The position numbers and the translations under genes are program-made. A model generated the notes under the pieces. That model did no database searches, was not told where the DNA came from, and worked only from the letters and a program-made list of their open reading frames with translations. From the NCBI GenBank assembly GCA_948567375.1, contig OX419762.1:59625034-59689033 (forward strand): DNA of 64,000 nucleotides, in the 5' to 3' direction. Numbering within the stretch: position 1 is the first letter of the stretch; every line of letters starts with the position of its first letter. This DNA comes from Lunularia cruciata (taxonomy: Eukaryota > Streptophyta > Marchantiopsida > Lunulariales > Lunulariaceae). Positions 1-9,854 of the stretch are shown one piece after another.

Positions 1-57
1 CTTCCCACGATCTCCTGCAGGACGACTCCTCAACGGCAAAGGAAAATTGCTCGACAT
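1..57 (-). CDS. U3 coiled-coil protein, N-terminal tip (partial)
   Basis: A minus-strand ATG at 55-57 opens a frame starting MSSNFPLPLRS, the same start found in the LTR copies at 37473, 43160 and 53106. Only 19 codons are inside the window. The shared start in four copies is the reason for choosing this ATG. Whether this copy is intact cannot be seen. Confidence 0.55.
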   Translation of the reverse strand, partial: MSSNFPLPLRSRPAGDRGK

Positions 58-470
58 TGCTTCGTCATTAGCCCAATTTTTATAGAGTCATGCCTTCTTT
101 TTCTCTCTTCAATTTGAGTTTCTACCAAGAAATCACACCTCTTGCATGCGCATGTCACTGTCAAGTGTACTTCACGCGTATGACCGCCGGTTTTTGAACG
201 GTCTCTTCTTGAATTTCTTGCCCCAAAGAAAAGTTGTTACACTATCTTTGCCTTAGGTTGAGCTCCCCTCGATACAAAGACTTCTTACTTTGGGTTGTAT
301 GCTCACAGGGCAAGTCCGAGTACTTTGCCTTATGACCTGAAGCCACGTTACCTTGGGTTTCATCCCGGAGATGCTTTTCTTTGCCTTCTTCGGCCATACA
401 TGCGCAATTTGACTTCTCTATACACTTCTTCTTCTCCATTTCAAAAAAACAAAAAAATATAGGTACCACA
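1..470 (-). mobile_element. Family-A LTR, 5' part (cut by window edge)
   Basis: The right edge ends in GGTACCACA at 470, the reverse complement of the TGTGGTACC that begins the family-A LTR elsewhere (5431, 15352, 34850). From there leftwards the sequence matches the first 470 bases of the LTRs that start at 43571 and 53519, including the T-rich start and the TATAAAAAT box near 75-84. The rest of the LTR lies left of the window. No gag or pol lies to the right, so this is the outer edge of a 5' LTR or of a solo LTR. The bases from 471 show no convincing polypurine tract on the minus strand. Confidence 0.85.
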
Positions 471-1088
471 ATCTCCCAACTTCAAAATTTTCCTCCTGAG
501 CTCTTCTTCCTGTCCCAACTCTCCAAAACCCTACACATCCTCTTTTCCCTCGAGAAACCCCTTTGTCACTTCCCGAAACCTCTACTGTCAGCCTCTGTCT
601 TCCTGACTTCTCCATGTAGAAAATTCAACTCCTGGCCACATTGCTCCTTCAAAAGCACATTGTCACTTCCCAAAAAAAACCCTACTGTCTGCCTCTGTTT
701 TCCCAGACTTCTCCATCTCTCTCTTCCTTATATAAACCCTTTGAGATTTTTCTCCTTGCCAAATCTTCAATAATCCTCTCTTCTTCCCAAACCCCAAAAC
801 TCCCGATAATTCTCTCCTTCTGCTCACTTCTTTGTCCTGCCCCATCCTTTTGCTACTGCTACTAACTAAAATACTCTTGAGACCTCCCAATAACATAAAA
901 AACCTCCAACGCTTAAGTGACATGCAAATAAACCCCCGAGCTTATGTAACATTAAAGAAAATCCACCACTCAATTTCCTCCTTCCCTTAATACAAGAGAA
1001 AATCCTTGAGCTTACAAGAACCCAAAACAACTACCAATTTCACCATAACATAAACCCTAGAGTTCACTAACATGAAAACTCACACCAA
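471..1088. other. Pyrimidine-rich, promoter-like DNA, no gene
   Basis: The + strand is strongly C/T-rich until about 860 and then becomes A-rich. It contains an imperfect direct repeat (563-615 and 660-716, both starting TTGTCACTTCCC and ending CTTCTCCAT), then a TATA-like box. I cannot match it to any of the three retroelement families. It could be the promoter and leader of a decayed host gene or of another element. Confidence 0.4.
729..736 (+). promoter_or_regulatory. Candidate TATA box (TATATAAA)
   Basis: TATATAAACCC follows a long pyrimidine-rich tract and precedes more C/T-rich sequence, a common arrangement in plant core promoters. The nearest ATG in good context is at 1089. No transcript evidence is possible from sequence alone. 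Confidence 0.3.
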
Positions 1089-1202
1089 ATGGCACCAATA
1101 CTATGTGTAGATTATTTTCCCGACGACAACGTCACAAAGTTCAATTTGATTGGACCCAATGACAAGTTCAAGTACAACTCCAAGGTAGGAATTTCCTATT
1201 AG
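1089..1202 (+). CDS. Short unrecognised ORF, possible first exon
   Basis: A 37-codon frame starts at an ATG with A at -3 and G at +4. It encodes MAPILCVDYFPDDNV and runs to TAG at 1200-1202. AAGGTAGGA at about 1182-1190 resembles a plant splice donor, so the coding part could end there. I do not recognise the product and see no matching downstream exon before the family-C remnant. It may be chance. Confidence 0.15.
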   Translation: MAPILCVDYFPDDNVTKFNLIGPNDKFKYNSKVGISY

Positions 1203-1383
1203 ATTGTCTGGCACCTTTGAGTAAGCCACCTAAGAATAATCAGTCCTAAGATAGGAAGTTTAACAAGAAAGCAACCATAGATCAAACTTCAAAGGAATAT
1301 AAGTCTTAAGATGGGAAACTTTTCAATTAAGCAGCCGTAAAGCAAGCTTTGGATAAGATAAGTCTATTTTTGTGGTGTGGATC

Positions 1384-2830
1384 AAGCCAATTGTGCATGG
1401 AGAATTTGAGGAGGGCTAAAAGCCTCATCAAATAAAGGTTGATCAAATAGTTTAGGAGTTTTTAGATGTGTTTTTGGATGATTTTCCAAAGGGATTACCT
1501 TCCAATTGGGGTATGCCCTTAAAGGTTGAGTTATTGCCAAGAAGTATTCTAGTGAGTAAACCAATCTATTGGATCTTAACAAATGAGTTGGATGAGCTTC
1601 AAACAACATTGATAGAGTTGTTGGAGAAGGATTTCATATGACATAATACATCAGCTTAGAGAGCGCCGATACTACTTGTTCCAAAGAAGGATGGAAGAAT
1701 TTTCATTTGTATTGATTATTGTGGCCTGAATAAACAAAAAACAAATAATGCATATCCCTTGACTTGAATTGATGAATTGCTTGGTCAATTGAGTGGAGCA
1801 TGATACTTCTCCAAGTTGGATCTTGAAAGTGGCTATTGGAAGATTTCCATTGATAGAGAGAATATAAAAAAGACTACCTTTTGCACAAGGTATGGGTATT
1901 TTGAATGGAGAGTTCTACCTTTTGGGCTCACTAATGCTCCAATTGTCTTCAAGATCAAATGCATTGGGTGTTGGATGGGCTATTGCATTAGTATGTGGTG
2001 GTATTTTTGGATGATATATTAATCTATACCAAGATAGAGGCAAAACACATGAATCACATGCAAGAGGTCCTAAGACGACTACGTCAATGGAAGTTTTATT
2101 GCAAGAAGTCAAAGTGTGTCTTTTGGTAAAAGGAAGTTATGTTCTTGGGTTATAAGATATCATCAAAGAGAATCAAGATGGAAGAGGAGAAAATCAAGGC
2201 CATTATTGATTGGCCTATCCCAAAGGATGCCACAGAAGTGAGGGAATTTAATGGATTGGCAAGTTTTTATTAACAATTCATCTTCTATTATGCTCATGTG
2301 GCCACACCATTGACTAACCTCTTGCGGAAGATTGCAAGCTTTCAATGGAGCACCAAACATAAAGAAGCATTCTAAAAGTAGGAACATATGGTGTCTTCAA
2401 GACCCATTCTTTAACCATATGATCTTCAACCACCTTGTGTGGTTGTTTTGATGCTTCCAACTTTGCCATTGGAGCCGTGTTGCAGTAAGAACTTCTAGAT
2501 AGGTTACATTGCCTTTATGTTAAGCCAACATACAAACACTACAAAAAGAAATTACTCTACCCAAGATTGAAAACAACAAGCAATAGTATATGCCACCAAG
2601 ATATAGAGACATTATATCTTGGGAAAAAAGTGATCATGCAAACCTATCACAAACCCTTGTTGCAAACATTACATTTGGAGCACATGAAGAGTCAACATCA
2701 TCAATGGGAGGACCAACTACAATCATTTGACATCAAACTTGAGTACAAACCCAACCTGTTTTATGTCATTCATGATGCACTATCATGACAACCGGATTTG
2801 ACATCTATTCTTCTCATCATAGTAGCAATT
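1384..2830 (+). pseudogene. pol: Family-C (chromovirus) RT and RNase H remnant
   Basis: Decayed Ty3/gypsy reverse transcriptase, then RNase H. Visible in order: the stretch before RT (around 1440-1560, DFPKGLPS), RT block 1 with [18 protein letters not shown] near 1665-1725, DLESGYWKI from 1819, the block LPFGLTNAP near 1918, and the catalytic FLDDILIYT about 2003-2030 in a shifted frame. RNase H follows, with YHKPLLQTL near 2643 and a degenerate ADALS end at about 2788. There are many stops and several frame changes. Gag, protease and the 5' LTR of this copy are missing. Its continuation is the integrase at 4076 after two insertions. The copy is old and inactive. Confidence 0.85.
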
Positions 2831-2907
2831 ACAACGATTTCAATCAACTCCAAAGTCCAAATTGAGTTTAGGATAGCTTTACAACAATATCTCTTCTTCA
2901 GATGGTA

Positions 2908-3466
2908 CAAGGTTAACACTCCAAGACTCAAACAATTTCTCTCTAGAGAATTCAATGAGAGAGAGATAGTTGCAAATGAAAGGATGATGAGAACCTCCAC
3001 ACCCCTGGTTTATATACTTGTAAAATAATTATGCACCAAAGTTACTAATTATTAGAGTAACTCAAGTTACTAGGCTAAAAGTCAAATAAAGTCAAAAATC
3101 TAAAGGAATAGCTATACTCATGGGAATATTCTCCTAAGCATGTGGTCTTATCTTGATTCAAGCACTAAGTCAAGGGTTCCTTGGTATGGGCTATCCTTGG
3201 ACTATAGAAGAATCCAAAACAAAAAGGCTTGTAGATCTAACTATTTCCAATAATACCAAGTCAACATACTAGAATCCAAAATAGTAATGCTCATCTTTTC
3301 TACTTCCTCTAAAGTAAGGTCCTCTTTATCTTAGCTATGATTAACTTTAGTTAATCATGACTAATGTAGAACCATCCTTTATCTCTATACAAACAATATC
3401 TCTCAGTTACTTATAATACCAAACTAAATATCACAATAGCACATACATGTACAAATAGGTATTATA
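2908..3466 (-). mobile_element. Family-B LTR fragment
   Basis: This matches the family-B LTR (22585-23272) from the AAGGTTAACACTCC block to the far end, where GGTATTATA stands for the usual GGTGTTACA. About 100 bases at the other LTR end (the TGTGAGCCGG side) are missing. It is more diverged than the other family-B LTRs here. It splits the family-C pol remnant between RNase H and integrase. Confidence 0.85.
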
Positions 3467-4075
3467 AGTCACATGAGTGTGGACAAGACCTTGGGTACTC
3501 CCCAACCTCAATGGTCGTAGCACAACATGGCATAAGATGTTCAAGATTTGGTTTGATCTTGTGAGAGCTACCAACACAACAAGGCCAACAACCAATAACC
3601 AAGTAGACTCTTTCAACCAATCCCTATTCCATTTGCTTGATGGGAATATGTGAGCCTAGATCTCATCATATCTGAGACCAAGACAAAGCAAGGTCACACA
3701 ACAATTGTGCTATTTGTGGATAAGCTTAGTATGCAAATCCACTCTATATTAGAGTTTTCTCTTGGTATAAGTGTTAATTGAAACTGAGTGTTTAACTATT
3801 TTGCTATTTCCAACATTATAGCAGAGGCCCATGATATAACCCAGCGAGTTTCCTGTTGTGTTTGTTCCTTTGGTGAAATAAGGGGGGTAGTCCTTGTTTA
3901 TTCTTCTGGTGAGGTAGCCTGTGGTTGTTATTATGGTAAATAGGGGTAGCTGGCCAATCTATATTAGCAAAATATGTGCCTTGAACCCTGTATTGTACGT
4001 TTGGGGTTCCATCTTTTTTTTTTAGTAACTCAAACTTGTGAAACCTTTGATACCATGGATGCTCCAATGTTGGCA
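3467..4075 (-). mobile_element. Probable small copia/TRIM-type fragment
   Basis: On the minus strand TGCCAACA at about 4064-4071 is followed by TGGTATCAAAGG (about 4044-4055), close to the initiator-Met primer site TGGTATCAGAGC. Only about 240 bases later TGTTGGAAATAGC (from 3815 leftwards) looks like the start of an LTR of the TGTTGG...CCAACA kind. The short internal part has no recognisable protein. This suggests a non-autonomous copia-like element that has lost most of its 5' LTR and whose 3' LTR stops at the family-B fragment. The primer site has two mismatches and only one LTR is seen, so the call is tentative. Confidence 0.4.
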
Positions 4076-4600
4076 TAGATCTACTTTGACAATATCTTCA
4101 AGCATCATGGAATGCCTTGTGTACTCATCTCCAACCATGATCCTTGATTCACTTGAAATTTTTAGCAAGCACTCTTCTAGATACTCCACACCAAGCTTAC
4201 TTTGTCTATAGTCTATCATCCTCAAATTGATGGACAAACCAAATGAGAAAATTTCACCTTGGAAGATATTCTTCATGCCTTTGTCAATGTTCACCATACC
4301 AATTGGGATGAATGTCTTGCAAATATTGAGTTTGCATACAATAATTCCAAATAGGAAAGTACTAGATTCTCTCCTTTCTTCCTTAATTTTGGCCAAGACC
4401 CACTTGTTTCAGATTTCCTTCTTGCTCTTCCTCCATCTTATGTCCCTCATACTTCCACCCTCTTGACTACCATATCTCAATCCCTCCAACAAACCAAATC
4501 TCATCTCCTTGTTGCTCAAAATCATAAAAAATAATAAACAGACCATCATGGTGATCTCACCTTGCAATTTGATCATTAGGTCATGCTTTCCTCTAGTAAC
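4076..4600 (+). pseudogene. pol: Family-C integrase remnant
   Basis: This continues the family-C pol broken at about 2900. It reads as the second half of a Ty3/gypsy integrase core: the HGMP block near 4109, the block YHPQIDGQT near 4211-4237, then TNWDECLANIEFAYNNSK and FFLNFGQDP up to about 4405. The same residues occur in the minus-strand copy at 55927-56226. Several in-frame stops and changed catalytic residues mean it is dead. Confidence 0.85.
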
Positions 4601-4689
4601 CTACTCCTCCCACTTGATACCCAAGCCCATAAAATTACTTCTAATTGGATAGGACCTTTGATGTTATCCAAACCATTTCTCTTGTTGCT

Positions 4690-4965
4690 TAATGACTTGC
4701 CTTACCTTGTCATATGCAAATCCACCTTGTCTTTCATGTTTCTAAATTGAAACCCTTTGTTCCTAATCCATCTTCATTTTCCTCTTGTGTCCAACCTCCT
4801 CCTCCTCCCATCCCTATCAATGATCATGAGGAGTATGAAGTTGATTGTATCCTTGTGCGTCACCACATTGATGTGTCCAACAACATACAAAGTACAAAGT
4901 CCTTTAGAGAAAGGGTATCTCCTTCATGATGCCACTTAGGAACCTCTTTCTCATCTCCAAAATAC
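4690..4965 (+). pseudogene. Family-C chromodomain remnant
   Basis: After integrase come FHVSKLKP (about 4732), a proline-rich spacer, and EEYEVDCIL (about 4827), the usual start of a chromodomain. In this copy the middle is damaged. The sister copy at 55434-55712 keeps YKVLWKGF and ATWEPLSHL. A chromodomain at the integrase C-terminus defines chromoviruses, where it is thought to steer integration to marked chromatin. The frame shifts near 4900. Confidence 0.8.
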
Positions 4966-5035
4966 ACAAATGGCTATCCAATAGTTTGAAGCTGTCATGG
5001 TGACAAAGATGTCACCAACTAGTGGTGCAAGAATA

Positions 5036-5410
5036 TGTAATGATATGGAGCTGACCGATGAGTTAGTCAAGATTAACAAAGTAGCAAATAGGCTAAATTA
5101 GCTAAGAATATTATAGAAGCATCTAGGAAGCTACTTGGCATCTTCCAAATGTTGGGTAATGTGCATGCCAAGGAGGAATCTTTTGGCTAGCTTAGCTTGC
5201 ATGCTAAGTAGGCGGCTTTTAGAAAGAAGTTTCTTGAGAAAATTTTTGGTTAACTTGGCTTGCATTCCAAGCAGGTGGCTTTTAGGAAGCTTTTTGAGAA
5301 ACTTCTCAAGAGCCTTGTATATTTATTTATAAATACCAAAGCTTATGCTCATGTTCGACATTTGGAGTTTCCCTCATTCAAGAGTCTCAATGTGATCTTT
5401 CACTTTGAAC
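5036..5410 (+). mobile_element. Family-C 3' LTR, first part
   Basis: TGTAATGATATGG at 5036 corresponds to the LTR start TGTAACAATATCG seen on the minus strand at 55368, just after the chromodomain. Inside are two units of about 64 bp (around 5190-5320, each with CTTGCAT...AAG and GGCTTTTAG), a degenerate form of the minisatellite in the sister LTR. The LTR is interrupted at 5398-5410 by a family-B LTR and resumes at 9810. The last 12 bases before 5411 do not match the sister LTR. Confidence 0.8.
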
Positions 5411-5430
5411 TGTGGGCTAGCCTGTCTCTT
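5411..5430 (-). mobile_element. Family-B LTR, left sliver
   Basis: TGTGGGCTAGCCTGTCTCT matches the family-B LTR edge TGTGAGCCGGCCTGTCTCT with three changes. The rest of this LTR lies at 9133-9809, pushed away by the family-A LTR. Together they make a family-B solo LTR of about 690 bp. Confidence 0.75.
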
Positions 5431-5803
5431 TGTGGTACCCATATTTTTTTGTTTTTCTATGGTTAGTAGTGTTTAAGAGACAAAGTAAGCACTAAAAGTC
5501 GAATTGCGGACAAAGAATGGACGGAAGTAACTTTGGAGGAAATCCGAAGAAGATGACATCGGATCCGATGATGGAGGTACTTGGAAGAGGAGTATGCCAG
5601 CAAAAGTCCGAAGATCACCGTCTTCGGGTTGGAAGACGCAGGAAAGACAAAGACCGTTTAACAACCTCTATATGTGGCAAGAAAGTACATTTCAAGAAAT
5701 GGCGGAGGCAGAAGAAGCATGTCTTGACAGTGACCAGGAGTGCATGCAGAAGAGAGAAATTCATAGACAAAATCAAATGAAGAATGACTGCAATTTGGGG
5801 CAA

Positions 5804-5810
5804 TATAAAA
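5804..5810 (+). promoter_or_regulatory. Upstream TATA-like box of the U3 ORF
   Basis: TATAAAATTG sits about 170 bases before the U3 reading frame. The same TATAAAA(A)TTG core lies at the equivalent place in the copies at 15748-15754 and 53125-53133 (minus). Conservation across diverged copies suggests a promoter for the U3 protein separate from the LTR's downstream promoter. Confidence 0.4.
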
Positions 5811-5977
5811 TTGTGACTGCGCAGGGGAAAGTTGAATACTCTGAGTAAATTTCCAATCCCTTTGAGTAGTCGTCCTGCAGTAATGCATGTCTAGAAGCCC
5901 ATTGAGAGTGAGATTTTCTGAAACCCTGAGGGAGTTAGAGTGTCTCGTCTAGGAAAGGGACTCATTTTCCAACATCA

Positions 5978-8332
5978 TTGAACAAGAAAATAGATCATGG
6001 CAAAGAAGGTGGCAACGCGCTGGCAGTGAGAGGTTTCACAATCCGAAGGGTAGATGTAGTGGCAAGAATCAAAGTCTTGATTAGACTTCATATTACCTTT
6101 TTAGCATGGAATTGGAATTTCAATTTCCCAGGAGTGATGGCAGAGATCACTACCAGTAATTGTGAGGAGGGTCCCGAGGTGGAAGGGTAGAGAGGTAATC
6201 CGGCTTGATGGACTGAGTCGGATTGGAAGTTGGTATTGGGAAGAGAAGCAGGAGAACCAATAGGGATCACCTTCTATGAAAAGTGTGATGCTGCAGAGGA
6301 GACACCGGAAATCCGCAATTTGTTCTTTGCTCCAAGAACCACGAATGGCTACAAGGTGGAGTCCTATTGGGATCCAATCCAAAGAAGTATTGTGGGGGCG
6401 ATGATGGCCATGTTCAAGCCAGAACAAACCACCTACGTGAACATGCAGCAGGTTGTCTTCTTCCATCAGATGTTTGCAAGAGCTCCAGTGAACTGGGCGT
6501 AGTGCTTTCACCACCAAACAAGGCAGATGGTGGTGATTTGGCGAACGAGCTCGCCACCACATTATTTTGCACCATTTGCATCCCACTTCTACTTCGGGCT
6601 GAACTTACTATCCGAAGAAGAGCATCATCGTATGGTGTCTTACATGCATCCCAATTTGTGATAGGAAGCAGACAAGGAGGAGCGACAATATATGCTGCAT
6701 CTTCAAGCAAATGAAGAATACTTTGCAAGGACGGGACAGTGGAAAGTCGAAGAAATTACCAGTCCAAAGACAAAGAAATGTGGCAAACCCAAAGAAGCAA
6801 GGTCACCTCCCATGCAAAGGAAGACTTGGCGGCTGAGGTTGAAAACGGTGAAGATCATAAAAGAGGCATCATCGGGATTGGAGTCTGGGGAAGAGACTGA
6901 GTCGCAAGAAGAGGAATTGGAAGAAGAGGAGCTCACATTGAAAAGTGAGGAGTCGAGGAGCGATAGTGATGGGGAGCCAAAGGTCCAGCAATCAGCAGCA
7001 GTAAGTGCGCCTTGTCAGATGATGGTAGTAAACAAGTCAAGAGCAGAAGAGAAAGCAGAGAATCCCGCGGGGCCGAGTTCAAGAGGCCAAGACAAAGAAA
7101 GTGCCGACACGATGAAGATATGAAGATTGCAACTTTGGATGAAGGAGCCAATGACGAAGGAGAAGACTCCAGACAAAGATGGCAATGACGAGGAAGAGCA
7201 CTTTGGTGGGATATCCTATCTGACAAAGGTGGTAATACCATTGCTGGAACTATTGAAGGAGCATCGAAGAGTAATTCCCCAAGATCGCAGGAAGGGGATG
7301 AACGAGTTGCAGATGGTGAAGTATCTAGTAAGTGAAGTGAAGGAGCTGTAGGAGCAACAAGTCCAAAGAAGCAAGGAAGTGGAAGAACTTTGGAGGGAGG
7401 AAAGCTTGATGAAGAAAACGCTGACCATGTTACAAGGGAGCTATGCAGGAAAGGAAAAGGAACTGCAAAGGTGAGCCGGAGAATTCAAGGAACAAACGAT
7501 GTGGCTCAATAAGATGAAGGAAGAAGTGAGTGATGTGCGCATCAAGAATGTTCATTTGAAGGCGATGAACATTGTAATGGAGCAGGAGTTGGACAGCTTA
7601 AAGAAAAGTGCCGCAGCAAAAGATCAAGCATGGCAGAGAGAGTTGGCAGCCAAGCAAGAAGAAGAAGAGCGATTGCGAGAACTTGTCAAGAGCGCGGAAC
7701 AGCAAAGCGTGCAGTATGCAAAGGAGAAGAAGATGCTCGCTGCAGAAAACGAAGACAAGTTGAAGATGTATCGTGAGGAGTTGAAGGTGGAGCGCTCTCA
7801 AGGATATGCATCGGAATCAGTAGGGGAAGTTGCAGGAAAGTTAAGAGCAATTTTAAGCACAGAGGCCGAAGGGAGATTGGAGGAAGCTTGCCTACATGAG
7901 TTAAAGTTACTTGTGCAGAAAATGCGGAAGAGAAAGGCCAAGGATGTGGACATGAACACCTTATTGATTCAATTGAGGAAGCGTGTCGATAGGAAAATGT
8001 TAGATGTAGAGAACAATGTTAGTCTTAGACTAGATTTAGTCAATTCGGAATAAGAGAAGATTCAAAATAGTGTGACAGTGGAGAAGAAACCCGATGTCGT
8101 AGAAGTAGGAGTACAGGTGTCATCGGACTTGATGATTGACACATTAGAGAAGAGTGGGTCAGGAGATGATGAGTTAGATAAGTCACTCCTTAGTGCAATT
8201 GTAGTTTCTAGTAAAGAAGTAGCAGAAACAATGAAGGATTTGGTAGATGTAGATAAACCCAAAGAAGGAGAAGTAGTAAGAAGATCATCGGGTTTGGAAA
8301 CCGATGATGAGGTAGACATCGGATCAGGATAA
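5978..8332 (+). pseudogene. U3-encoded coiled-coil protein (stops only)
   Basis: One reading frame of 785 codons spans this whole stretch without net frameshift. It is broken only by in-frame stops (for example near 6188, 6500, 6656, 7121, 7349 and 8051). N-terminal part: RRVDVVARIKV, AWNWNFNFPG, NGYKVESYWDP and SIVGAMMAMFKPEQTTYV, all shared with the minus-strand copies at 43 and 52 kb. Middle: acidic and lysine-rich. From about 7490: a long heptad-rich coiled coil (MKEEVSDVR, EQELDSLKKSAAAKDQAWQR) to about 8053. The tail ends EVDIGSG. I do not recognise the family; the N-terminal part faintly recalls plant transposon-associated domains. Frame retention over 2.3 kb of old DNA indicates past coding. 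Confidence 0.75.
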
Positions 8333-8451
8333 GTGTCAATTTTGAGATAGGAAGAGGCAGATATGAAGAGATAGATGTCACTTGGGATCTGCAGGTAGGA
8401 AGAGATGTTAGGAAGCGATGCCTAGGTAGGCAAGTCTGCCATTTGTCTTAG

Positions 8452-8459
8452 TATTTAAG
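8452..8459 (+). promoter_or_regulatory. Family-A LTR TATA-like box (TATTTAAG)
   Basis: TATTTAAG follows the end of the U3 ORF by about 120 bases and recurs in the other family-A LTRs (about 36062, and on the minus strand 32935-32942 and 50418-50425). Transcription starting just downstream would put the U3 ORF upstream of R, and the last 650 or so bases would be R-U5. Confidence 0.5.
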
Positions 8460-9132
8460 GGGAGCATTTGTAGTATGATGTTATTCAGTATTCAAATTTC
8501 TGAAGATAGATAAAGTGAAGTGTTGTTCCTAGTACTCGTTGCTTAAGCTTAATTCCAATTGTCAATTTTGGGTTTGTGTTTGTGAGTGTGTGGAGAATTC
8601 CGAAGAGAAAGTCAGCGTGTTTGTGGATGTTGGAATCTGCAGCCTTGATCTTCATTCTGTGTGTTTGATCCTGAGTGAAGTGCATTGGAGCAATGCCTTT
8701 ACAGGTCTGAGAGGAATTGTAGTGTTGGTAGTATTTTGCATTGGTGAGTGCAGCACGAAGTTGATGTGAAGCAATTTCAATCGAGGAAGTTGTGCCTTCA
8801 GTGGAGGGGTGGAACACAATTCTGAGGCAAAATCGTTCTTTGCAGTGAAGTGCCATCTTTAGGAGAATCTGAATCATCACAATCAAGAGTTGTTTGGACA
8901 GAATTTGCTATGTTGTGATTATGTGTGTGTGTATTCGTGACAAGTTGTCAAGATTGTGAGCTTGTTACTCTCTTCTGGGTGTAGTTTCTACTTGAGAGAT
9001 TAAAGAAGTAATCAAGAAGAACTGCAATTGTGACTTTTGTCTTCATATTTGACCAATTCTGGATAGTATCTATGCGGGAACAAACTCTACTGACCCGATT
9101 ACCGCAAAAGTGATATTTTTTGGGTTGTCATA

Positions 9133-9809
9133 CTCTCACTCAAGATGAACCTCTGATGGCTATTATGGTAGTACACCATGGACTAAGAAGGCAAGGAACC
9201 CCAACTTCATCATACTCCTCCAAGGTTAACACTCCAAGACTCAAGACATTGCTCACCAGAGAACTCAATGAGAGAGAGAGAGTTGCAAATGAAAGGATGA
9301 TGAGTACCTCTTCACCCCTTGTTTATATACTTGTGAAATAGTTCCGTACCACAGTTACTAATTACCGTAGTAACTCAAGTTACTAGACTAAAAGTCAAGT
9401 AAAGTCAAAAAGTAGAAAGGAATATCCATTCACATGGGCATATTCCCCTAAGCATGTGGTCTTATCTTGAACTAACCACTAAGTCAAGGATTCCTTCACA
9501 TGGGCTATCCTTGGACTAAAGAAGAATCCAAAACAAAAAGGCTTGGGGGCCCAAGATTTCTCAACTCTTCCCTCAAAGCCAAACACCTAGGAATAATACC
9601 AAGTCAACACACTAAAATCCAAAATAGTGGTGTTCATCTTTTCTACTTCCTCTATATTAAGGTCCCCTCTATCTTAGCTTTGATTAACTTTAGCTAACCA
9701 TGACTAATATAGAACCATCCTTTATCTTTATATAAATAATATCTCTTAAGTACTTGTAATACCAAGCTAAATATCACAATACCACACACATACACAAATG
9801 GGTGTTACA
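9133..9809 (-). mobile_element. Family-B solo LTR, main part
   Basis: This matches the family-B LTR at 22604-23272 and ends GGGTGTTACA at 9809. Its first bases (5411-5430) were separated by the family-A insertion. No internal family-B sequence adjoins either side, so it is a solo LTR. GATCT follows at 9810 and also occurs at about 5393-5398 on the left, suggesting the target duplication, but with 12 extra bases before 5411. Confidence 0.85.
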
Positions 9810-9854
9810 GATCTTCCATTCTCCTATTTCTCTCCTTGGTCTTGGTCTTTTATA
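9810..9854 (+). mobile_element. Family-C 3' LTR, last part
   Basis: GATCTTCC through GGTCTTTTATA matches the other family-C LTR end (GGTCTTTTACA, minus strand at 54810). This closes the LTR that began at 5036 and marks the end of the plus-strand family-C element. Confidence 0.7.

Larger units (their letters stand above)
5431..9132 (+). mobile_element. Family-A solo LTR (3.7 kb) carrying the U3 ORF
   Basis: It starts TGTGGTACCC and ends TTGTCATA (TGTCACA in other copies). It is flanked by CTCTT (5426-5430) and CTCTC (9133-9137), a 5-bp target duplication with one change. No gag, pol, primer site or second LTR is present, so this is a solo LTR left by LTR-LTR recombination. Order inside: T-rich start, TATAAAA at 5804-5810, the long coiled-coil frame (5978-8332), TATTTAAG at 8452-8459, then about 670 bp of probable R-U5. 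It interrupts a family-B LTR. Confidence 0.9.

Noticed and set aside
5135-5466. Short frames in the family-C LTR as a repeat-containing protein
   Set aside because: They are translations of the LTR minisatellite units and have no counterpart in the sister LTR at 54810-55368.
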